From: Eucommia ulmoides
Taxonomy: Eukaryota > Streptophyta > Magnoliopsida > Garryales > Eucommiaceae
Length of the DNA: 64,000 nucleotides
Assembly: GCA_016647705.1 (NCBI GenBank)
Contig: JAENRU010000488.1
Location: forward strand, 437,501 to 501,500
Reading direction: 5' to 3'
The stretch's first letter is position 1; each line of letters starts with the position of its first letter. A program made the position numbers and the translations under genes. The notes beneath the pieces are model-generated. The model was not told the origin of the DNA, made no database searches, and saw nothing but the letters and a program-made list of their open reading frames with translations. Below, piece after piece: positions 1-9,593 of this stretch.

Positions 1-783
1 GAAAAGCTTGGAAGGCTTTAGCCATCCTGGACACCTATGCAAAAATTTAACTCGTGTATTAATCAAGTTGGGCTTGTTGATCCTTCTTTTTGGGGATCGA
101 GTTTCACCTTCTGCAACAACCGTCAAGGGCTTTCTCGACAACATTCTCTCTTGGATAGAATACTGGTGTCTCCCGTGATTTGTAATTTCTTTGATGGGCA
201 GGTGGAACATTTGGAGAGGGTAAATTCCGATCATTTTCCTTTGGTCCTCCATTCGTCAACGTTTGTTTATAATGGCCCTCGTCTTTTCGGTTCCAAAGAA
301 TGTGGACCCATCATGCGGGTTTTCTTGATGTTGTTAAATCTACGTGGAATTCTTCTCACCCTAATGCTTTATTTCATCGTAGCGTGAACATTAAAGCCAC
401 GAGGTTAGCCTTGAAGCATTGGAATTCTCATGTATTTGGAAATATTTTTGTTGAATTAAATATTTGGAAGGATAAGGTTGAGGCCTTTGATAATCTTCTC
501 CAATCCAATTAGGATCCTTTTGTGGCTGATTCACTGGCTCAATCTACAATGGCTTATAATGATTGTCTTTTGAAGGAAGAGATTTTTTGGAAGCGAAAAT
601 CTAGGGAACATTAGCTTTGACTTGTGTTCATAATAGAGTTCTTGACGAGTTGGAGAAATACTTTGCTAATTTTTTTGGGGGACAACATTATCATGGTAAC
701 CGGAAGCATTGGATCTCGTGGTATAAAATTTGTCGAGACGTTAATGGAGGGGCCTTGGTTTGCGGAAACTTAGAGACATGAAA
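1..783 (+). pseudogene. LINE-A ORF2, left part (endonuclease C-terminus; RT deleted)
   Basis: This is an L1-type LINE ORF2 remnant, entered mid-gene at the window edge. Residues read from about 70 to 300 match the end of an apurinic-type endonuclease, with a LDRIL motif and SDHFPL (the S-D-H signature), in more than one frame. Similarity to LINE-B continues to about 610 and then jumps: sequence matching LINE-B 23785 is joined to sequence matching about 25160. The whole reverse-transcriptase domain (about 1.4 kb) is therefore missing. The LTR insertion interrupts it at 784. Stops and frameshifts make it non-functional. Confidence 0.85.
779..783 (+). repeat. Target-site duplication of LTR-A, left (TGAAA)
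   Basis: TGAAA lies directly before the TG of the LTR at 784 and is repeated directly after its CA end, at 3619-3623. A 5-bp duplication is the usual footprint of LTR-retrotransposon integrase. Confidence 0.85.
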
Positions 784-3618
784 TGTCACACCCCACCCCG
801 GATTCCTGTCACCCTGGGGCTGGCGTGACGCCGACATGACATCACCTAACTGACTAGACAACCACAATTATGATAATGTACAAACAAAAGATCTATACAA
901 CATATACATAATTCCAACTGATAAGGACACACCGTCCCAAATATAAGCACAACAAAACAAATCTCATGAATCTCACCTAAGTTCATCTCTGACACCTCGC
1001 CTCAAAATTCCTCTCAAAAAACTCCATCGCATGACCCGCATAACACTATTTAGCACCAGTAAGGGACCGACCAACTCCTAACTATTTCACTTGCAAGTGT
1101 ACTGCATTCTTAGTAAAAATATTGGGTAATAATAAATCATTATACAACATCTAAATAGATCAAGCTGAAGTATGTAAACAACACGTAACTAGTTAGATTC
1201 TCCATAATATAAGCAGTAAAAATAAACCAATAAGAATAAGTTTCGTCCAAATCCATCTAGTACAAAATCATACCAATCACCATAATAAATAATAAATTAC
1301 TCAATATAAGTAAAACACCACATCTCAAATACACATCTCAAACCACCACTCCACCACAACACACACTGGCTAACCATAGTGATCGTTTTAACCTCACGAT
1401 CGGGAGTTGCAACGGTACCGTAACATCCGTAGGAATGCCTTCCTACGAAATATCCACACCCCTTCTAGGGAGAAATATAATCCACACCCCTTACAGGGAG
1501 AAACATTCACATCCCATGGGAAGAATCCACACCCCTTACGGGGAGAAACCACACCCCTTTCGGGAAGAACAACCATGGCATCGTCAAAATCAAATACAGT
1601 ATCATCGAATCACAACTCAATAAATATCATCTACTCAATATCGTCAAATCACCACATCTATCTCTTTTCCTCAAAACTAACTTTTAAATTCAAAAATTAT
1701 ATTTCACACTTTCTTTTAAAAAAAAACGTCTGATTTTATCAAAACTACTTTTTCACCCCTTATTTTTAGAAAATCAGGCATTTTTAGAAAAACAGATGTT
1801 TTCTATTCTATTTTAAAAACACCGTCTAATTTTACCAAATCCAACAAAAATTCATTTTCAACTTCTTTTTTAAAACTATCAAAATTTTTCGAAAATCCAG
1901 TTTACTAACTCACTCAAATCCTGCTTGATCCATATAATTTATAAATTCATACAGTTTAAGTAATCACAAATGTCATCTTATATATATAAAAAATAGTTTG
2001 GTAAGAAGACAGTACACTCACCTAGCTAACCGTTCCAAGCAGCTTTTACAGATTTCTCTCTACCGATACCTCGGTGCCTCCGAACCTATTAATGACAGGA
2101 CCTAAATTAATATTTTATGTAAAACAACCTAATCATGCAATGCAGGCCCTAAGTTTTACAATTTTCCCGTTCCCCAATTGTTTTATTATGAGGGATTATT
2201 ATTTTGTCTGTCTCGCCTCGTTAATATTTACTGTCTCAATTTATTCAGATTAGCGATTAATAACATATTATCACGATTATAAGGATTACTATTACGATTG
2301 TGAAACCGTTAATGCTAATAATTTAATTTAACGAAATTAAAATCGATTTAGACTTTACATGTTCCGAATCGTCTATTAGCCGTGAGATGGGTTTTGGATT
2401 TTATTGGGGTTGTTTATGTAAAAAAAAAATCTTTTTTCTTTTTTTTCTCTTTTTTTTCTCTTCTTTGTTTTTTTTTCCTTTTTTTCTTTCTTTTTCTTTT
2501 CTTCTTCCTTGTTTTTGCGTCTGGCTCGGTCCTGCCTCAGCCGCCGACGAAGAGCTCCGATCACGCCTCCCTCATTTACCCCTCTGCCGGCCGGTCGAAC
2601 GACAATACACACACACTACAATGAACGAAATACCGCCAGAAAAAACAAACAGCACACACCCACGACGAAACCATGCCGACGACGCTAAACAACCGCACTC
2701 CCTCCGTCACCAATCCGAACACACACTCACATCACAACGATCAACAACATCCACCCACACAGCCGACCAACCACCTAGAGCTGATCACCTGTCGACAGAC
2801 AGTCCACACCGCCGGACCGAACTCCTCTCTCTCTCTACCCCACTCCGGCGACTCACCTACGACCGGAACCACACATACACACATTCATAGCGGTTGGACA
2901 CACACACACACCCAAAACACACAAACACACACAAACCCACATTTAATTTTCAGAAAACACACACACACATTGCCGATCACCGTCGACGACTCCCACACCG
3001 CAGCAGCGGCGACACTGAACAGAACACAAACATACACACCCACATACCTGAACACGGCAGAGGTGATCACACCCTCTCACACCCACAACTTTCCGGAGGA
3101 ACACGGCAATGGCGACCATCATACCGCCCCCTCACGCTGGCCGTCCGAACACTACCCCCGATCCCCTCTCTCTCCTCTGTTTTTTTTCTAGATTTTTCTT
3201 TTGAGATCTCTTAATCACGATATGCATGAGCATATATATATATGCATGAATCTAGTGGTTGGAGACTTGATCTCTTGTTGCCACGTCACTACTCACTCTC
3301 TTCCTCTGTCCCCGGCCGATCTCAGATCACACCCAAGGCATATATATATATAATCTTTTATTTTTAATTACTCTTTTCTCCCCTTAATTCCTTAAAAAAA
3401 AAAAAAATTAGTCCAAATTTTTCACATTTGTAATTTCACCCCGAAAAGTTTCAATTCAAAAGTTAAATGCCAATCTTGGATAGAATGTTTTCTAACTTTG
3501 AAATTTGACCCCTCAACTTTTTAATTTGAATTTTAATTGACTCGATTTCGCCCCGAATTTTCCCAATTACTCTGAAATGCAACTAAAATGACGTACGTGC
3601 TACAATTGAGGTCTTACA
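784..3618 (+). mobile_element. Solo LTR (LTR-A), 2835 bp, TG...CA ends
   Basis: The element begins TGTCACACCCC and ends GGTCTTACA. It is bounded by a 5-bp direct duplication TGAAA and sits inside LINE-A ORF2, which continues on both sides. I see no internal gag-pol region and no terminal repeat within the 2.8 kb, so it is best read as a single long LTR left by LTR-LTR recombination. Inside are a hairpin-forming minisatellite (1452-1570), a T-rich tract near 2420-2510 followed by a GC-richer, CA-repeat-rich part (2520-3180), and an AT-rich right end. Such long LTRs are typical of plant Ty3/gypsy lineages; the lineage cannot be fixed without the pol gene. A truncated relative lies at 20149-22601. 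Confidence 0.85.
1452..1570 (+). repeat. Minisatellite of mini-hairpins inside LTR-A
   Basis: There are about five degenerate units of roughly 22-27 bp with the core CCACACCCCTTACGGGGAGA. Several units contain a self-complementary CCCC-loop-GGGG stem, and stem changes are partly compensated (CCCTTTCGGG, CCCATGGG). A short palindrome (GTAGGAATGCCTTCCTAC) precedes the array at 1430-1447. The same array sits at the same place in LTR-B. Confidence 0.85.
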
Positions 3619-5167
3619 TGAAACTTGTTTTCTCTTTAAAGCGTATTTGGTCTCTAGTGAATGGCGATTCGTTGTGGGGTCATTTTAGGCATTCTAAATA
3701 TACAAAAGGCCTCCCTATTTCTCTTTGCAAAAATCACCCGGGTAGTTCAAAAATTTGGAAGGACATGATAACAACTAAGGAATCGTTTCTTAGGATGTTC
3801 AAATGGAATATCGGTGACGGATCATTGACGAGTTTTTGGCACGATGATTGGGGTCTTGGAATTCTGGCAACAAATCTCTTTCAAATTGACTGTCTTTTTT
3901 CGGTTTATGATTATGATTAAGGAGAAGAGAAGTCGTTGTCTGATTTAGGACCCAAGTTGCAAGATTTCTTGCGCACTTCCTTCCCGCTGTGTTCATCAGA
4001 ATCAGATCGGCTTGTCTGGCTTACGAACAAAAACGACAATTTCTCCATTAAATCGACATGGCATGCGATAGCTAGTGATTATCATGTTGGAGGTTCTTTA
4101 GGACATCTTCTATCGTTGTTATGGGGTCACAAGCTCCCTTTAAAAATTAAAATATTCTTATGGAAACTTATGTAGAATCGTGTGGCAGTGGATTCGGTGC
4201 TGATACAAATGGGTATCAATTTTACCTCGGGCTATAACTGCTGTGCGATCCGTATTCAAGAAACATTGAAGCATCTTTTTGTGGAGAGCGAGGTGGCAAT
4301 TAAAACTTGGAAAACTTTCAATGCTTTTTTTAACATTCTTTATTTGGAACAACCGATGTTACATAGGCTCACTCTTTGGTGGACTAGGTTGAGAAGTGGA
4401 TCTCAGTATCATAATTTGGGAGTATTGGTCCCATCCTTAATCTATTGGGAAATTTGGTTGAATCGTAATAGATCTATTCATAACAAGGTACCTATGTCGC
4501 ATGTTTGGGTCGTGTTCAAAGTGCGGTCTTGGATCTCTGCTCTCAATCGGGTTCGGGTAAAGACTGTTTCTTCTGCTTTTGGGATCCATTCTCTTTTGTT
4601 ATTGGGATGTCCTTTCAAAGCTATCCACGTTCGTCGCCCGATCCCTTGCGTTTGGACCCATCCTCCGGAGGGTTACTTCGAGCTTAATGTAGATGGGGCT
4701 TTCAAAAGACCCACTTTGCATGCTTCTTAGAGGTCAAATGATTTTTGTGTTCTCTTCTTCTGTCTCGATCCATTCGAGCTTTCTTGCAAAGTTACACGGT
4801 TTATTCATTGGAATTCAGATGGCTCTCCTTTTGGGTTTCCATCTGCTTCTTGTGGAAAGTGATTCATTGGATCTTGTGCAATCCATAAAGAAAGATTGCC
4901 ATATTTGGTCGGTGTTGGTTTTTTGGAATACCATTACATTTTTTCTTTTATCTTTTGATATTTCCATTTTCCCCGTCAATCGTGAATATAATTTTGTGGC
5001 TGATTGTCTAGCCAGTGTCACTACCAGTAGTGTTGTTTTCTTTCGTTCCAAAAGTTCCTTACCTCCTTCCGTTTGTTCGCTCTTATGGGAGGATCGTCAG
5101 GGACTTCCTCGAATCAGGATGTAATCCTTCTTTTATCAATAATATGCCCTTTCTTTAAAAAAAAAAA
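3619..5167 (+). pseudogene. LINE-A ORF2, right part (zinc-binding and RNase H regions) with poly-A
   Basis: LINE-A resumes after the LTR with FSLKRIWSLVNGDSLWGHF, matching LINE-B. In order it carries the RT-associated zinc-binding region (PLKIKIFLWKL at about 4135-4170) and an RNase H-like domain (NVDGAF at about 4689; the ESDSLDLV stretch near 4855; NREYNFVADCLA at about 4978). Frames shift or stop at 3919, 4173 and 4729. The element ends in a short poly-A at 5157-5167, the expected LINE 3' end. It is not functional. Confidence 0.85.
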
Positions 5168-5277
5168 TATATTTAAAAAAATTTAATTTATATATAATTA
5201 AAATCATATTAAAAAAACACGAGTAATTTTATTGTTTGGTTTTTGCAGGGTTGAAAAATGTTGGGGTTTAGGATTTA

Positions 5278-5300
5278 GGGGGGGGGGGGGGGGGGGGGGG
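5278..5300 (+). repeat. Homopolymer G run (23 G; 12 G in copy 2)
   Basis: There are 23 consecutive G at 5278-5300. The equivalent run in copy 2 is 12 G at 41801-41812. Gene B has a T-rich stretch with no G run at the equivalent place (about 27120). Homopolymer sequencing error may contribute to the difference. Confidence 0.9.
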
Positions 5301-5427
5301 TTTGGTTGAAGTCTTCAAGATTGAAAAGAAAAGAATGGAATGGTCTTATTTTATTCTAAGGGTTGAATATATGTAGAGAGAAAAGTCAAAAAAACATTGG
5401 CCAACACAAAAAGATTAATTTATTTCT

Positions 5428-6430
5428 ACACAAAACACCAATCGAAACAAACAAAAACACGTGTGTTTATCAAGATTGAAGCCACAATAACAGTACAATA
5501 GGAGACGAAACACGTGTTAGCATAATAAAACAAAACACAACAAAGCAAGAAGATGGCAAGGGAGACGGATGTACAAGAAACGACACAATGATGGGCTATA
5601 CAGGTCGCCGTTTGATTTCTGAGACTACCCACCGGTTGCATGCGAAGATTTTTAGGGTTTCACAGTGAAAAAAGACAAAAAAAAAAAAAAGAAAAAGAAA
5701 TCATGTTTATTGTGCACAGAGCATAAAGGCAAGTCGAAATCTCAAGAACGATGGTACTTACCCGAGTCTATCAGATTTACAGCGGCCTTCATCCTATAGC
5801 GCCTAGTCACCATTCTTCATGTATCAGAGAGTATTTAGAGTGCGTCGTAATCGAAATCGCCGGTAGAAGCAAAAATATGGAAAATGTCTTGAAAGATTAG
5901 GGCTTTGATCAGGAATGGAAGGTGTAAGGACTCCAAATCAAGTATGGAAGGCTACGCGCGGCAAGTTCTAAAACCATCACATCACGTCGCAAAAAGTGTG
6001 ACACATTTGAAAGAGGCAATACAATGGGAATAATCAGGTGCTTCGCATTTTTTGAAAAAAAAATGTACAGCATACTGGTGCTTTGGATGTTACATTCAAC
6101 ATTCCCTTTGAATGTTGCATGTAACATCGACATAAAACACGATTTACTCACCTAAAAAATATGATTAGCATATCATAAAAAAATGATATTTTGTTGATTA
6201 ATATAGTGCAAAAATATTACATTTTTAACATTAAGAACCATGAAAAAATCCTTGTGTTTTGTTGTTCATATTATGCGATACCATGCGCCTAGTTTTTGCG
6301 GTGGTTTTTGAGTGGTCTGTTAAATGCGGTATACTGCACCGCAAACATGGGAATCCCAAGTAGGCTGATGTACACGTTTAGTAATGATATTTTGGTCAGA
6401 AAAACACAAAAGTAGCTACCAGTGTATAAA
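5428..6430. mobile_element. Unidentified insertion in the A flank (absent from B flank)
   Basis: The B-side flank runs straight from a 'taatttacttcc' context to 'agtgacctataatatctaag' (27247-27360). The A flank holds about 1 kb between the same landmarks. The right part contains GCGGTATACTGCACCGCAA, a motif style common at ends of plant hAT-type elements. I could not define terminal repeats or a target duplication, so the class is uncertain. No coding signature is seen. Confidence 0.45.
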
Positions 6431-6560
6431 AAAACAATTAGTGACCTATACGCTTTTGGTTGATATTATCTAAGATTTTATTTTTCATTAACTATTTTTT
6501 TATTTCTCTATAAAAATAAAAAATAGGATAAAAATAGCCAAAATATTGGTTTTAGTAACT

Positions 6561-6840
6561 TATACTCTTGTTATTTTCAAGATTGCGTTTCGTAACAAAT
6601 TATCACCATAACTCTATAAAATAATTCTTTTTAACATTTTTTTTTCAAAAAAATACATGAAAAGCAACACAAAATTAATCATGTAAATTATACTCTTGTT
6701 ATTTTCAAGAATGCGTTTCGTAACAAATTATCACCATAACTCTATAAAATAATTCTTTTTAACATTTTTTTTTTTCAAAAAAAAAACATGAAAATCAACA
6801 CAAAATTAATCTTCATGTAAATTATACTCTATAAAATAAA
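6561..6840 (+). repeat. 128-bp direct tandem duplication downstream of gene A
   Basis: The block beginning TATACTCTTGTTATTTTCAAG at 6561 is repeated from 6689 with very few changes, and a third partial start is visible near 6823. Gene B has only one copy of the related sequence (about 27445-27560). It lies just beyond the 3' end of the minus-strand gene A and may be in its 3' UTR. Confidence 0.8.
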
Positions 6841-6928
6841 GAGTGGAGTTACATATACATTTCTCTTCTACAAATCCACCCATATAGAGAGAGAGAGGGG
6901 TGGGTGGGGGGGAGAGTATATATCTCTA

Positions 6929-8188
6929 TTAGAAGAGCTTGCTTGATCCACTTGGTAAACTAGAGTTGGCATCATCCCTCATTTGTGAAAGACTCCTCCC
7001 CAGTTGCAGAGCCACCTTCATCTCAAACAACTCTCCATTCTCTCTCCTCTCATACTCTCTCTCCTCCAAATTTGACTCTATGAACTCCTCCATGAACCTA
7101 AAGAACCCTGCATTCCCTCTATACATCTCCACCACCATCCCCACCTGCCCACCATGCTCCAGTGTGTTGACTGCACTTGCTAGGGCCCCACCGGCCACCC
7201 CCAGAACGGTAGCCCACCACCCTCCAAACCCTAAAAGGGCCGATCCAACGGCTGCAAGGCCAGTTAGGGTTGGACCAGCAACGGCCAAGATCTTGTTAAG
7301 CCTCATTTTATCCTCACCCAACCTCAAGTAGCCTTCTTTATCACTTTTTATAACCCTAACCATCTCCCTCAATTCCTCCTCCAACTTCAAATTCCAACCA
7401 TTTTTTCCACTTTCCAAATTTACCCTTTTTGCCTTTTTCCGATCTTGTTTAGGCCACCAAACCGCGGGCTCCAATTTCGCTGGAAATTTTTCGAGCATAA
7501 CGCCGATTAGGGGCAGCGGGTAGGCCTTGTCTAGGGCCAAAACCCTCTCCATTGCTTCATTCACATCGCTCTCGGAAGGGTAATTTTGGTATTTCCTACT
7601 CAATAACGTGGTTTTGATTTGTTCATGCAATTGATTGAACAATCTAGAGGCATTCCTTTGCTCCTCAACAAGTTGGGATGGTTGGATCTTGTTCATGACC
7701 ACAAGCATCCCAGTGGCTGCCATGTACAAGATTGTAGAGGAGAGTTTTAGGGCAAGTGTAGAGGATCCGGCACCGGCGCCGGTAGTCGCGGCAATCCCTG
7801 CAATTGTAGCTGCAAAGAGAGTGATTGTGTTGATAGATGTCAAGAGGAGGGTATTCCAGTTGTTCCTTTGCTCTCCAATGTTCCTGTGAATCTCAACCCT
7901 ATCTCCAATCACCTCCAAAATTGCATACATTTTTTCCAAAACCAAAGGGTCTGGAAAATTCAGGTCCTTGTTTGCAAAAATGGATTTTTTCTCAATTGGT
8001 TTGTAAGTTCCATTTGAGTACAAGTGATCAAATGAAGGTTGTATGGAGATAGAATTGGTTGGCCGGAGCTTTGGGAAGTAGTTGTTGCCGGTGGCCAAAA
8101 CAAGCCCTCTTGATGATCTCCGGTTGATCATGGAAGAACAAAAACCGGGTTTCGAGGTAGAAAAACTTGAAGATTGAATCACTGCCAT
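6929..8188 (-). CDS. At4g22030-like protein (annotated 'probable F-box' family), gene A copy 1
   Basis: A single intact 419-codon exon on the minus strand. I recognise the plant family usually labelled 'probable F-box protein At4g22030', from the block around INTITLFAATIAG, the MNKIQPSQLVEEQRNASRLF stretch (residues 165-184), LDKAYPLPLIGVMLEKFPAK (209-228) and the C-terminal ERRENGELFEMKVAL (390-404). I see no F-box motif. The N-terminus (residues 1-35) is rich in Ser and Arg and poor in acidic residues, like a plastid transit peptide. Hydrophobic segments at about 114-136, 145-165 and 300-340 suggest a membrane protein. The molecular function is unknown to me. The start is the first ATG after a CT-rich leader with a TATA box 128-139 bp upstream. 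The protein is identical to copy 2 at 43442 and about 95% identical to gene B. Confidence 0.9.
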   Translation of the reverse strand: MAVIQSSSFSTSKPGFCSSMINRRSSRGLVLATGNNYFPKLRPTNSISIQPSFDHLYSNGTYKPIEKKSIFANKDLNFPDPLVLEKMYAILEVIGDRVEIHRNIGEQRNNWNTLLLTSINTITLFAATIAGIAATTGAGAGSSTLALKLSSTILYMAATGMLVVMNKIQPSQLVEEQRNASRLFNQLHEQIKTTLLSRKYQNYPSESDVNEAMERVLALDKAYPLPLIGVMLEKFPAKLEPAVWWPKQDRKKAKRVNLESGKNGWNLKLEEELREMVRVIKSDKEGYLRLGEDKMRLNKILAVAGPTLTGLAAVGSALLGFGGWWATVLGVAGGALASAVNTLEHGGQVGMVVEMYRGNAGFFRFMEEFIESNLEEREYERRENGELFEMKVALQLGRSLSQMRDDANSSLPSGSSKLF

Positions 8189-8304
8189 GATCCTCTTCTT
8201 GTTTTCTTTAGGGTATAAAAAAAATGTTGGGTTTTTATTGTTTAAAGAGAGAGAGAGAGTTTGTGTTTTGTTTGTAGATTTAGAATTTTGATATATGGGT
8301 TTTG

Positions 8305-8380
8305 AAGGTGTTTATGATATATATATGGGCTGGGGTGGGGTGGGGTGGGGTGGGGTGGGGTGGGGTGGGGGGTGGGGGGG
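8305..8380 (-). promoter_or_regulatory. Core promoter of gene A: TATA box next to G-quadruplex-type repeat
   Basis: On the minus strand a TATATATATC box (8316-8327) lies about 130 bp before the ATG, followed by a leader with CT repeats (8245-8262). Immediately upstream of the TATA box the plus (template) strand carries repeated GGGGT units (8328-8380), a sequence able to form G-quadruplexes. Copy 2 has fewer units. Gene B has TATA repeats and (GGGT)n in the same arrangement. No experimental start site is known from sequence alone. Confidence 0.65.
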
Positions 8381-8516
8381 TGTTTGAATTAGTGAAGATG
8401 GAAAAGAGAAGACCGAAATGGTCTGTTGTTCAAAGGGTTGAACAAGTAAGGACTGGCTAGCTAAGAAGTAGTCTTGAGAGAATATATTAAGAGCGTGTGT
8501 GTGTGTGCGCGCAATG

Positions 8517-8640
8517 TTTTAAAAACCGGAGCGAACCGGCCGGTTCAACCGGTTGGACCGTCAACCGGCTTAGATTCCGGTCCGGTTATACCCCTAAAAC
8601 CGGTCAACCGGCCGGTGTTCTATGAACCGTCCGGTTCTTC
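8517..8640 (+). mobile_element. CCGG-rich terminal remnant of a hAT-like element
   Basis: This stretch has many overlapping ACCGG/CCGGT motifs (AACCGGCCGGTTCAACCGGT and variants), the look of the subterminal repeats of a common plant hAT-like family. The matching right end is not found. The sequence after it to about 9110 (GA-rich, then ordinary) has no recognisable gene; short ORFs there are featureless. The Mutator-like element begins somewhere near 9110-9160. Confidence 0.5.
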
Positions 8641-9159
8641 TTCATTTCTCAAGAAAAAGATGAAATCGATTTACAGAGAAACGGGAAAGATGGGGAATGA
8701 ATGAGAGAGAGAGATGTACCTACGGTACTCCGAAAACGGCGGTCGGCGGTGGGCTGTGAGAGCGATAGAGAGAGTAGTAGTAGTAGGAAGTGACAGGTCT
8801 GAGAGGAAAGCCATCCAAACCATCGCCGAACTTCAACCGCTGCCGACCATCAATATTCAGACCCTCACCGAGCTGCACCGTCATCGCCTAATTAAGAGAT
8901 TCGAGCAATAATCACTCTCTCTTTGCAGGCCTCGTTATAATCTTGAGATTAGAGAAGGTGTGGATGAGATTGAAGGTTGAGGTTGTTGATAAGGTTGCAG
9001 AGACTGAGAGAGAAACGGCGAGAGAGGGCTGTACACAATTGGGAAGGAGCGGCTGACACGAAATTAATTCTTAATTGTTTTATCGTATTCATTAAGAATT
9101 CTTTACGAAAAAAATCTGGCAACGGATCTATTCCAACTTATTTACGAAACCCGCATATT

Positions 9160-9440
9160 TCGGGGTTGGTAATCCCGAGAATTGAGATCCCGGGATTGCC
9201 AATCCCGGGATCTTCCTTTTAAATATTTTTTTTTTTTTTTTGGGACATAATGTCCCAGGGTTACCAACCCCGGGAACCTAAGAGCAGCCGGTCACGGACC
9301 GTGACCGGCTGCTCTATACCCTGTCAGCTGCATAAAGTAGCCGGTCACTTAATGCAGTTCAGTTTTGAAACCCGCCCCCCCCGCCAAACCCCTACCGGCT
9401 GAGCCCATATAAACCCCAACGGCCTTCTCCATTTCATGCA
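9160..9440 (+). promoter_or_regulatory. Promoter of the Mutator-like element, rich in palindromes
   Basis: In order: an inverted pair GGGGTTGGTAATCCC (about 9163) and GGGTTACCAACCCC (about 9258), a perfect short palindrome (9241-9257), a 35-bp perfect palindrome (9281-9315; 17-bp arms around one A, arm core GCAGCCGGTCACGG), another AGCCGGTCAC copy near 9338, then a TATAAA box at 9408-9413. The C/T-rich leader starts about 30 bp after it. The spacing is that of a standard plant core promoter. The repeated GCCGGTCAC suggests a bound factor, perhaps the transposase or a host regulator (inference). The intact second copy is at 45650-45930. Confidence 0.65.
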
Positions 9441-9593
9441 ACTCTCAGCCTTCTCCTTCTCCTTTCCCTTCTCCATCTCCTTGTTCCTTCCTCAATTTCA
9501 CAAATTTTGATCATTCCATTTTTTGTGTAAAAATTTAACGAAGATTGTTCATCAATCTTTGACAAATTTCACAACTTCCTCCCACTACAAAAA
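9440..9593 (+). other. Probable non-coding first exon (5' leader) of the MURA transcript
   Basis: A C/T-rich stretch downstream of the TATA box ends at a strong plant 5' splice site (AAAA|GTAAGTTT at 9593/9594). No ATG-initiated frame of note occurs. The matching acceptor (GATAG|CC at 15066/15067) lies nine bases before the transposase ATG. Confidence 0.55.

Larger units (their letters stand above)
5168..6928. other. Downstream flank of gene A: poly-G run, unidentified insertion, local duplication
   Basis: No convincing gene. The edges match the gene-B flank (27010-27657), so this is old paralogous DNA. It includes a run of 23 G (5278-5300), about 1 kb absent from the B flank (about 5428-6430) and an AT-rich part with a 128-bp direct duplication. 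Apparent ORFs here are short, have no recognisable domain and are not shared with the B side. Confidence 0.7.

Noticed and set aside
1452-1570. Regular short repeats with spacers, CRISPR-like at first glance
   Set aside because: Units are adjacent and degenerate, with no unique equal-length spacers. They sit inside a plant LTR.
2387-3214. Overlapping ORFs of 100-170 codons in the T-rich and CA-rich part of LTR-A
   Set aside because: Low-complexity composition (poly-Phe, His/Thr-rich), several frames open at once, and frames altered by T-run indels between copies.
5426-6151. Two minus-strand ORFs (71 and 80 codons) in the A flank
   Set aside because: No recognisable motif, no promoter or leader, and absent from the paralogous B flank.
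6939-7331. Plus-strand ORF of 130 codons
   Set aside because: Antisense shadow of gene A with no domain. The same holds for the plus-strand frames over the other three gene copies.
8474-9222. Three short plus-strand ORFs between gene A and the MULE
   Set aside because: They cover CCGG repeats, GA-rich DNA and promoter palindromes, with no domain. The third differs between units through an indel.
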